A stretch of 64,000 nt of DNA, taken from an uncultured Lachnospiraceae bacterium. GTDB taxonomy: Bacteria; Bacillota; Clostridia; Lachnospirales; Lachnospiraceae. Position numbers and translations under genes: made by a program. Of this stretch, positions 7,828-15,884 are shown piece after piece (positions within the stretch are counted from its first letter, which is position 1; every line of letters starts with the position of its first letter). The stretch covers positions 1 through 64,000 of the forward strand of contig CAJTUZ010000012.1 of the NCBI GenBank assembly GCA_910579735.1. The letters are read 5' to 3'. The notes beneath the pieces are model-generated. The model had not been told where the DNA came from, did not search any database, and saw only the letters and a list, made by a program, of their open reading frames with translations.

Positions 7828-8499
7828 TTATACTGCATTGCCGGGCATGCCGCTTTCCGAAGCTGCTCCGGTCTCCAACGGATATTCCACGACATAGAAG
7901 TCATAGGCGTTTACGATGGTCGTTTTGCCGAACGTGTCGGTTCTTTTGAAGTTTCTGCCGTAGTTGGCATGTACATGTCCGTGGAAAAAGAATTTCGGTT
8001 CATATTTTTCCATCAGTGTCCGGAAGATGGCAAACCCCCGATGGGGCAGATCTTCCATATCGTTGATCTGATAGGCGGGCGCATGGGAAACGAGAATATC
8101 AAATCCTTTATGTTTCCATAATTTGAATCTCAGTTTCCGCACCCGCTGTTTCATTTTGTGTTCCGTATACTGGTCTTTGGAGCGCGGAATATATTCCATG
8201 GAACCGCCGAGACCGAGAATGCGGATCCCTTCATGCACATAAATATCATCTTCAATGCAGATACAGCCTTCCGGCGGTTTCTCATCATAACGCTTGTCAT
8301 GGTTTCCTCTGACATAAAGCAGAGGGACATTACAGAGCGTGACAAAGAAACTCAGGTATTCGGGCGGCAGGTCTCCGCAGGAAATGATGAGATCGATGTC
8401 TTTTACCTTTTCCGGCTCATAATAGTCGTATAGGAACTTTGATTTGTGATCGGCAAGCAGCAGTATATTCAGGGGTTTATTTGTCGGCGTTGTTTTCAT
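7828..8499 (-). CDS. Metallophosphoesterase family protein
   Basis: The 223-residue protein has the calcineurin-like fold motifs SCGDLPPEYL, RGNHDKRY, SHAP and HGHVHA. Motif I reads LLADHKS, so the usual D-x-H is not intact. ATG 8499 is chosen over a TTG at 8526, whose ribosome site would be too close. It overlaps the end of the upstream BMP-domain gene by 23 nt, so the two are translationally linked and probably act together. The substrate (nucleotide, phosphoprotein or other phosphodiester) cannot be read from the sequence. Confidence 0.88.
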   Translation of the reverse strand: MKTTPTNKPLNILLLADHKSKFLYDYYEPEKVKDIDLIISCGDLPPEYLSFFVTLCNVPLLYVRGNHDKRYDEKPPEGCICIEDDIYVHEGIRILGLGGSMEYIPRSKDQYTEHKMKQRVRKLRFKLWKHKGFDILVSHAPAYQINDMEDLPHRGFAIFRTLMEKYEPKFFFHGHVHANYGRNFKRTDTFGKTTIVNAYDFYVVEYPLETGAASESGMPGNAV

Positions 8500-10411
8500 C
8501 GATTTTAATGCCCTGAAGCTGCACAAGCTCCTGAGCGTCCTCCGTAAATTCTTCTAATTCGGGAATGCGTCCCTTTACGTTCTCCGCAAGCCAGTCCATG
8601 GTAACGATTTCTTCCGCATCCAGACTTTTGCCTTTTTCACAGCGGACGATTCCGTCCTGACAGTAGATCGGGCCGTCAAAAGGATGAAAAACACCGGCGC
8701 GGATGGAGCTTTTCAGAAATTCGATCAGTCTGTGCGTTCCGTGCGGCATATCCTCGGAACAGATCACATCGATAACATCCGCAGACATTCCCCACCAGTA
8801 GTTCACGGCCTTCTTACCTTTTTGGGCATTGGCTTCCGCGTTGCCGCTGCAGATATTTTTGATGATGCGTTCGTAGAGTTTGCCCCAGTGCCAGATCGGC
8901 GTTGCAAGGTTTTCCAAGGAACCATCGTCTCTTTTTTCATAAAGTCCGTATTCCCGCGAAGCATGTTCCGGGGTGATCATATCACTGTCGGAAACAAAGA
9001 CGATACCCTCCTGCTTTAAGCGCTCTCTGGCGTCTACTCCCTTGAGCTTTGACCATTCCAGATAGATCTCTACGTAAGGCTTGATCATTTTGGCGCCGAG
9101 TGCAAAGGCATTGATATTGGCGATCGTTCCGTATATCGGATAGTCCGCTACATATCCGAGTCTGTCGGTTCTTGACAGCGCCGCGGCGATTGCCCCCATC
9201 AGGAATTTGGATTCGTACATGCGCGCATAATAGGTACAGATAGAAGAGTAGGACATTTTGATGGAGCAGTTATAAATTTTTACTTTCGGGTGCAGGATCG
9301 CGGAGCGGACGCTCTGGTTCACCATCTGCGTGGCTGTCGTAAAGATCAGGTTGCAGCCGGCATCGATCGCCTGGTTGATTGCAGATTCCACTTCGGCGTC
9401 CGAATCGGCTCTGTCAAAAGCAAGTGTTTTTATTTTGCCCTCATAGACCTGTTCTATGTACATTCTTCCCAATTCATGCGCATAAGCCCAGCTGGAAGTA
9501 TCTGTAGTTTTCGTATAGATAAAAGCGATCTTTAATGATTCCGGGGAAACGGCCCCCGGAGAGATCAGCCGGTTGAGCAGCGTGGATTTGGTTTCTTCCG
9601 GGTTCTGCACAAGTTCTACCTGACTGCCTTTATCGGCCAGCGTGATTTCCGTCCACATTTTCTGAAGCGCCTGGTACATTTCGTGCTCTGTCTGTCCTTT
9701 GACTTTGTCATAGCCGTATATTTCCACGTAAACCAAAAAGGCGTCGGAAACGGTCAGTTCCAGTTTGGCGCCGTGTGCTTTTTTGTAAACTTCCGCAAAA
9801 TTATAACAGGCGGTATGGAAATTCAGTTTGTCTTCGTCGTCCCAGGGTTCATCTTCCTTTTTCCCCATGAGTTTGAGCATTTTTTTGTAGCTTCCCTCTT
9901 TGGTGAACCATACATCATAACTTTGTGAAACTTCATAAAACTCCAGGAACTCGTAGTAAAGACGGCTTTCCTTATCATCCGACTTTCTGGGAACCAGACG
10001 GGTGACCGTTCCGGGAATGCTGTAAGTTTCCAGATATTTCATAACGCTGACACGTTTGTTGCCTTCCTGGACGTAGAACTGGTTCATAAATTCATAAGCC
10101 ACGATCGGATCCCGGATGCCGTCACTGACCTGATGGTCATACAGGGATGCCCATTTCATGCCGAATTCCGATTCTTCCGGAAGCAGAGGCATAAAATTAT
10201 TGGCGAAAGCGTTGGTACGTCCGGCCGTTTTCGTTCCGATGATCTTCGATAAGGGAATGTCGATCAGGCCGAGGTTTTCGATCGACGCTACCTCCGTATA
10301 AGATAAAATATCATCCAGTGCAGGAAGATAAGGATATTCGCCTTTGGTAAGGGCGGACTGGTAACCTTTTCTGCCTTGCTTCAGTGCTGCAATATAATCG
10401 TTTGTTGCCAC
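8477..10411 (-). CDS. Cytoplasmic BMP/PnrA-domain protein with ParB-like N-terminal region
   Basis: The 644-residue protein starts at GTG 10411, placed 8 nt after GAGGAGG. It has no signal peptide or lipobox. Residues of about 35-115 resemble a ParB/sulfiredoxin-like fold (DIPLSKIIGTKTAGRTNAF, FYVQEGNKRVSVMKYL). From about 290 to 610 it matches the BMP (Med/PnrA) substrate-binding family (LKIAFIYTKTTDTSSWAYAH, AGCNLIFTTATQM, RLGYVADYPIYGTIANINAF). BMP proteins normally are lipoproteins of nucleoside ABC importers. Here the domain would sit inside the cell, so it may sense a nucleoside-like ligand. A metallophosphoesterase gene overlaps its 3' end. Function unknown. Confidence 0.82.
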   Translation of the reverse strand: MATNDYIAALKQGRKGYQSALTKGEYPYLPALDDILSYTEVASIENLGLIDIPLSKIIGTKTAGRTNAFANNFMPLLPEESEFGMKWASLYDHQVSDGIRDPIVAYEFMNQFYVQEGNKRVSVMKYLETYSIPGTVTRLVPRKSDDKESRLYYEFLEFYEVSQSYDVWFTKEGSYKKMLKLMGKKEDEPWDDEDKLNFHTACYNFAEVYKKAHGAKLELTVSDAFLVYVEIYGYDKVKGQTEHEMYQALQKMWTEITLADKGSQVELVQNPEETKSTLLNRLISPGAVSPESLKIAFIYTKTTDTSSWAYAHELGRMYIEQVYEGKIKTLAFDRADSDAEVESAINQAIDAGCNLIFTTATQMVNQSVRSAILHPKVKIYNCSIKMSYSSICTYYARMYESKFLMGAIAAALSRTDRLGYVADYPIYGTIANINAFALGAKMIKPYVEIYLEWSKLKGVDARERLKQEGIVFVSDSDMITPEHASREYGLYEKRDDGSLENLATPIWHWGKLYERIIKNICSGNAEANAQKGKKAVNYWWGMSADVIDVICSEDMPHGTHRLIEFLKSSIRAGVFHPFDGPIYCQDGIVRCEKGKSLDAEEIVTMDWLAENVKGRIPELEEFTEDAQELVQLQGIKIDENNADK

Positions 10412-10525
10412 GATATCGACCTCCTCTGACTGATTAAATTTTTTCATATATATTTTAAGTGCACAATACACTTCTATCTTATCATTTCAGCCAAAGGATG
10501 GAAACCCAAATTCAATAAATTTTTG

Positions 10526-10554
10526 TTGCACTTTCTTCTTATTTGGACTATCAT
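10526..10554 (+). promoter_or_regulatory. Probable promoter of the MATE gene
   Basis: TTGCAC (10526-10531) and TATCAT (10549-10554) are separated by 17 nt, about 40 nt before the MATE start. Confidence 0.5.
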
Positions 10555-10595
10555 CAATCGTAGAAAAGGGAATTATCATAAGTTTAGAGAAAGGT

Positions 10596-12008
10596 ATGGT
10601 CATTTATCATATGAATCATCAGGCAGAGGGAACGCCTGCAGGACTGACAAGAGAAGAGCAGATGGCATCATCATCGATCGGAAGCCTTGTGGTCAGTATG
10701 GCGTTCCCTGCAATTTTGGCGCAGTTGATCAATATTCTGTACAGTATTATCGACCGTATATATATCGGACATATGAAAGGAGTAGGGGCTGCCGCACTGA
10801 CGGGTGTGGGGGTTACTTTCTGTATTACCGTATTTATTTCCGCTTTTTCCGGTTTTATCAACAGCGGCGCGGCGCCGCTTGCAGCCATCTGGCTTGGAAA
10901 AAAGAACAGGGAGCATGCAGAAAAGATCCTGGGAAACAGCGTTACTTTTCTGGTCATCTGCACGATCATCCTGATGGCCTTTTTTTACATATTCCAAAGA
11001 CCGTTATTATATCTGTTCGGCGCCAGTGATGCAACGATCGGTTATGCAGTATCTTATATTTCCATTTATCTGATCGGCACGATATTTGTGGAACTGTCTT
11101 TGGGACTGAATGCCTTTATCATCTGTCAGGGGCAGTCAAAAACAGCCATGTATTCAGTGCTGATCGGAGCCATTGCCAATATTATCCTGGATCCGGTCTT
11201 CATTTTTGCGTTTGGCCTCGGCGTGAAGGGCGCGGCCATTGCAACGGTGATCTCACAGGCGCTCAGCGCATTCTGGGTCATCGCGTTTCTTATGGGGAAA
11301 AAGACCTCGTTAAAGATCCGGCGCGACTGCCTGAAACTGGAGAAAGGTATCGTCTTCAGCATCTTTTCTCTGGGAATTTCCCCGTTTATCATGCGGGCGA
11401 CCGAGAGCTTTATCAGCATTGTGTTAAATCACGGTTTACAGGTATATGGCGGCGATCTGTATGTAGGATCCATGACGGTGATGCAGAGCGTTATGCAGAT
11501 ATTTTCTGCGCCGATCGGCGGGTTCACACAAGGAATATCACCTGTTATTAGTTATAATTACGGGGCAGGCAATTTTGCAAGGGTGAAAGAAGTGTATCGC
11601 TGGATGATCGGGGCCTGTTTCCTGTTTATGTTTCTGGCCACTGTTACTACGATCCTGTTCCCCGAATGGTATGCATCGTTTTTTACGGATGATGCGGCGT
11701 TGATCGCATTGGTCGGAGAGATGATGCCGGTATTTATGTTCGGCATGCTGATCTTTGGTCTGCAGAATGGTATCCAGCCTACTTTTCTGGCATTGGGACA
11801 GGCGAAAATCTCGCTTTTCATCGCGGTCTTCCGGAAGGTCATTCTTTTAATACCACTTGCTATTATATTACCGCGCTTTTTCGGCGTAATGGGCGTATAT
11901 TATTCCGAACCGCTTTCGGATATTTTGTCTGCAGTCACGGCAACCGTACTGTTTCTGTGCAATATCAGAAAGATGCTTTCGAAAGAGGCATTAGCGAAGA
12001 TACAGTAG
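10596..12008 (+). CDS. MATE-family efflux transporter
   Basis: The roughly 470-residue protein has twelve membrane segments in two homologous halves. Family patterns include PAILAQLINILYSIIDRIYIG in the first half and FTQGISPVISYNYGAG in the second. MATE proteins export cationic drugs or metabolites using Na+ or H+ gradients. The start is uncertain: AAAGG lies only 1 nt before ATG 10596 and 16 nt before ATG 10611 (MNHQAEG). It stands alone, divergent from the BMP-domain gene. Confidence 0.92.
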   Translation: MVIYHMNHQAEGTPAGLTREEQMASSSIGSLVVSMAFPAILAQLINILYSIIDRIYIGHMKGVGAAALTGVGVTFCITVFISAFSGFINSGAAPLAAIWLGKKNREHAEKILGNSVTFLVICTIILMAFFYIFQRPLLYLFGASDATIGYAVSYISIYLIGTIFVELSLGLNAFIICQGQSKTAMYSVLIGAIANIILDPVFIFAFGLGVKGAAIATVISQALSAFWVIAFLMGKKTSLKIRRDCLKLEKGIVFSIFSLGISPFIMRATESFISIVLNHGLQVYGGDLYVGSMTVMQSVMQIFSAPIGGFTQGISPVISYNYGAGNFARVKEVYRWMIGACFLFMFLATVTTILFPEWYASFFTDDAALIALVGEMMPVFMFGMLIFGLQNGIQPTFLALGQAKISLFIAVFRKVILLIPLAIILPRFFGVMGVYYSEPLSDILSAVTATVLFLCNIRKMLSKEALAKIQ

Positions 12009-12131
12009 GGATACGGTGTTAAATCTGGATTTAATTTGATGTATTTTTAATCTGCGCAACGACACCTTCCAGGAGTGGTATGTTGCAATTGTCTGAAACA
12101 ACATAGTATATAAATAGTATATAAGGAGAAA

Positions 12132-13079
12132 ATGATGAAAAATAACAGAACAAAGAAACCGCTGAAACGATTGTTATGTACCGCAGTCATTACCGAAGTG
12201 ATGCTGCTTATGGGCGGATGCGGCGAGGGAGCGGAAGGCTTGGGAGACGCTGCATCGTATGAGACGAAAAAAGACGATTTAAAGCAGGCCGGACTCGGTG
12301 CCATGGCATTATTGTATGATGAAACTGTCTGGACTTATGATGAGGAACAGGCCTCGGATGCAAGCATTGTATTCCGTGACAGGAAAGAATCCGTGCTCGG
12401 CATATCCTGTTCAAAGGAATCCTATTATCAACATCCGCTGGATATGGCAAATACCGCGAAACAGATCTATTCCACTTTTGCAGGATATGAGGAAACACAG
12501 GCGCCTGTGCAGGTGGAAGTGCAGGGGGATAACTGGTATGAATGGATCTGCAGTTATGAAGAGGACGGCGATAAAATGATTTCCCTGCAGCGTTTCTATG
12601 CCGAGAACTATTATGCCTATACGATGTCTTATATAGCCAAAGAAAAGGATTTTGAAGCCGGGAAAAACGAAGCGCTGAAAGTTATGAATTCTGCGGTTAT
12701 GAGCGTTCCGGGCAATGAGGAGGCGGAAGCGAAAGCCAGGGAATTCTTGGCCGGTGAATGGGATCTGGCGGATGCCGGGTATCTTGTCATGAACGAAGAC
12801 GGCACATATGCGTGGTATATGGACAGCAGCAAAGACGAAAGCAATATGCATAAAGGCACTTACCGCGGAGATGTGGAGAATTCTGCCGTCGGTTTTGCGG
12901 AGGGAGACGGTATTTATTTTGTCCTTTTCCCGGAGGTATTGTATACGGAAGGCAGGGAAGGACAGACAGCCGCTGCCAAGTATGATTATCTTGTCAATCT
13001 GAACGAGCAGCTTCCCGACGGTGCATACCAGATGATAAACGGCAGCACGTTTGTTCTGTATTATATGACGAGACAGTGA
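12132..13079 (+). CDS. Lipoprotein of unknown function
   Basis: The 315-residue protein has a basic N-terminus, a hydrophobic segment and the lipobox LMGGC, so it should be lipid-anchored on the cell surface. AAGGAG precedes ATG 12132; a second ATG follows directly. The mature part is acidic, with aromatic-rich strands (GDNWYEWICSYEEDGDKMIS and later GEWDLADAGYLVMNEDGTYAW). I do not recognise a family. The C-terminal part resembles small beta-barrel lipocalin-like units in style only. A possible promoter (TTGCAA 12083, TATATA 12107) lies upstream. Confidence 0.75.
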   Translation: MMKNNRTKKPLKRLLCTAVITEVMLLMGGCGEGAEGLGDAASYETKKDDLKQAGLGAMALLYDETVWTYDEEQASDASIVFRDRKESVLGISCSKESYYQHPLDMANTAKQIYSTFAGYEETQAPVQVEVQGDNWYEWICSYEEDGDKMISLQRFYAENYYAYTMSYIAKEKDFEAGKNEALKVMNSAVMSVPGNEEAEAKAREFLAGEWDLADAGYLVMNEDGTYAWYMDSSKDESNMHKGTYRGDVENSAVGFAEGDGIYFVLFPEVLYTEGREGQTAAAKYDYLVNLNEQLPDGAYQMINGSTFVLYYMTRQ

Positions 13080-13146
13080 TCCGCACACACGAAAACAGGG
13101 AATGTTAAAAGGCTGTTAAAGAAATTATGTTTTTGAAGATAGCATA

Positions 13147-13175
13147 TTGACACGCATTTGCGGATATGATAACGT
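13147..13175 (+). promoter_or_regulatory. Promoter of the riboswitch-antiporter transcript
   Basis: A consensus TTGACA (13147-13152) is followed after 17 nt by TAACGT (13170-13175). Transcription would start just before the aptamer. Confidence 0.6.
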
Positions 13176-13184
13176 ATGGATAAG

Positions 13185-13309
13185 TTAAGAGGGAGTAGTT
13201 GTCATGCGTAAGCAACATACCCTGGCATCAGCCATGTTTGCGCATCTTTCAAGGAACTGCCGAAGCTGCAGAAACAGCGGAGGGAAAGTTTGAGAGTACG
13301 AGACTTTTA
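13185..13309 (+). ncRNA. Probable yybP-ykoY (Mn2+) riboswitch aptamer
   Basis: The leader begins TTAAGAGGGAGTAG, close to the family hallmark GGGGAGUAG, and ends ACGAGACTTTTAGC, close to the family 3' strand AGACCUUUGCC. P1 forms between TAAGAG (13186-13191) and CTTTTA (13304-13309). Between them are an extended stem (ATGCG...GCAACAT with ATGTTTGC...GCAT) carrying a GGCATCAGCC hairpin with the conserved CAUCA loop, and a second stem (CTTTC 13252 with GAAAG 13284). The 3' P1 strand also forms the 5' arm of a terminator, so ligand-bound P1 would prevent termination. The family is known upstream of cation transporters, as here. An Infernal match to RF00080 would be decisive. Confidence 0.72.
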
Positions 13310-13338
13310 GCACGAAAGTGCCGAAAGTCTCTTTTTTT
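13300..13338 (+). terminator. Riboswitch-controlled terminator
   Basis: GAGACTTT (13300-13307) pairs with AAAGTCTC (13324-13331), enclosing GCAC-GAAA-GTGC, and is followed by seven T (13332-13338). Its 5' arm overlaps the 3' strand of the aptamer P1 helix, the arrangement of a transcriptional ON switch. Confidence 0.85.
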
Positions 13339-13351
13339 GGCACGCAGGGGA

Positions 13352-13371
13352 GTCCGCAGAGCGTACTGCCC
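13352..13371 (+). repeat. Post-terminator short repeat, copy 1
   Basis: GTCCGCAGAGCGTACTGCCC lies just downstream of a terminator T-tract. It matches 19 of 20 bases at 53352-53371, which also follows a terminator; TTTTTGG and CAGG upstream are shared too. The meaning is unknown. Confidence 0.6.
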
Positions 13372-13396
13372 ATGAAAAACAAGGAGGAAAAAAGAA

Positions 13397-14338
13397 ATGG
13401 ATGTGTTGATTCAATCAGTATTTCTGGTAGTGGGATTTGTGATGCTTGTAAAAGGAGCGGACTGGTTCGTGGAAGGAGCCGGTAAGACAGCGGAACGGTT
13501 CGGCATTCCGCAGCTTGTGATCGGTCTGACGATCGTAGCGATGGGGACGTCGCTGCCGGAGGCCGCGGTATCTACGTCGGCAGCATTAAAAGGGAGCGCC
13601 GAGATCACGATCGGAAACGTAGTAGGCAGCAATATCATGAACATTCTGCTGATCCTTGGAATAACGTCTGTTATATCCCCGCTTGCAGTGCAGGTTTCCA
13701 CAGTCAGATATGAAATACCGATGGTCATTGCCGCTACGGCGCTGTTAGGAGGTCTGGGACTGACCGACGGCAATGTCGGCAGGATCGATGGCATCATTCT
13801 TCTGGCCGGTATGACGCTGTATCTTCTTTATCTTCTGCGGATGGCCAGAAAAGGACAGGCGGTCATCGAAGGCGTGGAGCAGACGGATAAGAAAGAAAGT
13901 ATGTTGAAATTATTGCTGCTTATTTTGATCGGCGGCGTGCTGATCGTATGGGGCAGTGACGTTACGGTCAATGCGGCAACGGAGCTTGCAAGGATCTTCG
14001 GCATGAGCGAGCGGCTGATCGGTCTGACGATCGTGGCATTCGGCACTTCCCTGCCGGAACTGGTCACGTCGGTTACGGCAGCGCTCAAAGGCAAGGCGGA
14101 TATTGCGGTAGGAAATATTGTCGGCAGCAATATTTTCAATATCCTGTTCGTAGTCGGCATAGCCAGCGTGATCACACCTGTTATTTATGTGCCGGGCTTT
14201 TTGATTGACACCATTGTCTGTCTGGCGACGGCGCTCCTGCTGTGGCTGTGCGTGTTAAGAAAGCACAAACTGATGCGGCATGGCGGTGTGCTCCTGCTTA
14301 TCGCCTATGCAGGGTATTTTGTATATTTACTGCGGTGA
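13397..14338 (+). CDS. Ca2+/cation antiporter (CaCA family, YrbG-like)
   Basis: The 313-residue integral membrane protein has the two inverted alpha-repeats of the CaCA superfamily: GLTIVAMGTSLPE...GNVVGSNIMNIL and GLTIVAFGTSLPE...GNIVGSNIFNIL. The glutamates in both TSLPE motifs are the expected cation-binding residues. About ten hydrophobic segments are visible. AAGGAGG lies 9 nt before the ATG. The upstream riboswitch suggests induction by Mn2+, so the physiological role may be Mn2+ or Ca2+ efflux rather than only Ca2+/Na+ exchange. Confidence 0.95.
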   Translation: MDVLIQSVFLVVGFVMLVKGADWFVEGAGKTAERFGIPQLVIGLTIVAMGTSLPEAAVSTSAALKGSAEITIGNVVGSNIMNILLILGITSVISPLAVQVSTVRYEIPMVIAATALLGGLGLTDGNVGRIDGIILLAGMTLYLLYLLRMARKGQAVIEGVEQTDKKESMLKLLLLILIGGVLIVWGSDVTVNAATELARIFGMSERLIGLTIVAFGTSLPELVTSVTAALKGKADIAVGNIVGSNIFNILFVVGIASVITPVIYVPGFLIDTIVCLATALLLWLCVLRKHKLMRHGGVLLLIAYAGYFVYLLR

Positions 14339-14372
14339 CAGGACGGCATGTACGCTTTTTGGCAGCTGTTGT

Positions 14373-14408
14373 TTTCCGCCGTGCATTTTCCCGGCGGAAA
14401 CGTTTTCT
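14373..14408 (+). terminator. Terminator after the antiporter gene
   Basis: TTTCCGCCG (14373-14381) pairs with CGGCGGAAA (14392-14400) and is followed by CGTTTTCTT. Confidence 0.75.
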
Positions 14409-14413
14409 TGCGC

Positions 14414-14442
14414 TTGCCACGAATGGATTAATTTGGTATAAT
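14414..14442 (+). promoter_or_regulatory. Promoter of the PPi-phosphofructokinase gene
   Basis: TTGCCA (14414-14419) and a perfect TATAAT (14437-14442) are spaced 17 nt, with an extended -10 (TGG before TATAAT). A 9 bp hairpin, GCCGGACAG (14456-14464) with CTGTCCGGC (14471-14479), lies in the predicted 5' UTR without a T-tract. It may stabilise the mRNA or act as an operator. Confidence 0.75.
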
Positions 14443-14516
14443 CTTATTAAGTTTGGCCGGACAGGCAGATCTGTCCGGCGAATGCAGAAAACAAAGAGTA
14501 TAAAGGAGATGTGACA

Positions 14517-15749
14517 ATGAAAGGAAATATTGTTGTTGGTCAGTCCGGCGGCCCTACAGCCGTTATTAATTCTTCCGTAGCAGGCGTTTATGCCGCTGCC
14601 AAGAAACTGGGCGTAAAGAAGATTTATGGTATGGTTCATGGTATTGAAGGATTTTTACAGGATAAAATGATCGATCTTGCAGAGTATCTGGACGACGAGA
14701 CCGGTATTGAATTATTGAAGAGAACGCCTTCCGCATTTTTGGGTTCATGCCGTTTTAAAATGCCCAAGATCGAAGGACATGAAGATGTATATGAGAAAAT
14801 TTTTGAGATCATGGAGAAACATGATATCGAATGCCTGTTCTATGCAGGCGGAAACGATTCTATGGATACCGTAAAGATGCTTTCCGACTATGCGGCTGCT
14901 CATAACAAACCGCAGAGATTCATGGGTGTTCCGAAGACGATCGACAACGATCTTCCGATTACAGACCATTGTCCGGGATACGGCTCCGCAGCCAAATATA
15001 TTGCAACGAGCATGAAAGAGATCATCCGTGATAACGAATCTTTCGGCGCACAGAAGCCTACGATCTGTATCGTGGAGATTATGGGACGTAACGCAGGCTG
15101 GCTGACAGCAGCGGCAGCATTATCCAAAGGAGACGACTGCAGCGGACCGGATGCGATCTATCTGCCGGAGAAAGTATTTGACATGGACAAGTTCGTGGAA
15201 GACGTTAAGAAACTTGCAGCAGAGAAATCTTCTGTCGTGATCGCCGTATCCGAAGGCGTAAAGATTGCCGATGGACGCTATGTATGCGAGCTTGGCAAAG
15301 AAGTGGCGGTAGACGCTTTCGGCCATAAGCAGATGTCCGGAACAGCCGTTATGTTAGCGAATAAAATAGCGGAAGAAACAGGTCTTAAGACACGTGCCAT
15401 CGAATTCTCCACCTTACAGCGTGCGGCAACGCATCTGGCATCCTTAACGGATATCAACGAAGCGTTCCAGGTTGGTTTCGATGCGGTAAATGCTGCAGAA
15501 GAAGGCAAGACCGGTATGATGATCACACTGGACAGAAACGGTGACGATCCTTATCAGTGCGGTACGAGCGCATATGATATTCATGCGATCGCCAATGTAG
15601 AGAGAAAAGTACCCGATGAGTGGATCACAGCAGACAACAAGGGATTAAATGAAGGGTATGAAAAATATGCAAGACCGCTTATTATGGGTGAATTACAGCC
15701 GTTATATGTAAATGGTCTGCCGCGTCATCTTGTTCGCAAGACAAAATAG
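14517..15749 (+). CDS. pfp: Diphosphate--fructose-6-phosphate 1-phosphotransferase
   Basis: The 410-residue enzyme phosphorylates fructose 6-phosphate using pyrophosphate, a reversible glycolytic step. Motifs are GQSGGPTAVIN at the N-terminus, GGNDSMDT and GVPKTIDNDLP. The Asp in GGND and the Lys in PKTIDND are the residues that mark PPi-dependent rather than ATP-dependent enzymes. Other active-site stretches are MGRNAGWL and the late GNDP-like region. ATG 14517 is used because AAGGAG (14503-14508) lies 8 nt upstream; an in-frame GTG at 14511 is too close. It is monocistronic between a promoter and a strong terminator. It would save ATP when sugars arrive as phosphates from the phosphorylases encoded nearby. 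Confidence 0.95.
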   Translation: MKGNIVVGQSGGPTAVINSSVAGVYAAAKKLGVKKIYGMVHGIEGFLQDKMIDLAEYLDDETGIELLKRTPSAFLGSCRFKMPKIEGHEDVYEKIFEIMEKHDIECLFYAGGNDSMDTVKMLSDYAAAHNKPQRFMGVPKTIDNDLPITDHCPGYGSAAKYIATSMKEIIRDNESFGAQKPTICIVEIMGRNAGWLTAAAALSKGDDCSGPDAIYLPEKVFDMDKFVEDVKKLAAEKSSVVIAVSEGVKIADGRYVCELGKEVAVDAFGHKQMSGTAVMLANKIAEETGLKTRAIEFSTLQRAATHLASLTDINEAFQVGFDAVNAAEEGKTGMMITLDRNGDDPYQCGTSAYDIHAIANVERKVPDEWITADNKGLNEGYEKYARPLIMGELQPLYVNGLPRHLVRKTK

Positions 15750-15783
15750 TGTTAAAACAGGATTTAACATGGATCATATTAAT

Positions 15784-15820
15784 AAAAGGCTGAATCAATT
15801 ACGGGTTCAGCCTTTTGCCT
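15784..15820 (+). terminator. Terminator after pfp
   Basis: AAAAGGCTGAA (15784-15794) and TTCAGCCTTTT (15806-15816) form an 11 bp stem whose 3' arm supplies the T-tract. It may work in both directions. Confidence 0.88.
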
Positions 15821-15884
15821 TATATGCAGCGAATGCTCCGCAGGGCGCGGCATTCGTTGTATATCATAGAAAATGGGGGTATCA

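Noticed and set aside
10523..11029. Plus-strand open frame (168 codons) at the start of the first MATE gene
   Set aside because: Out of frame with the conserved MATE sequence and without domain features.
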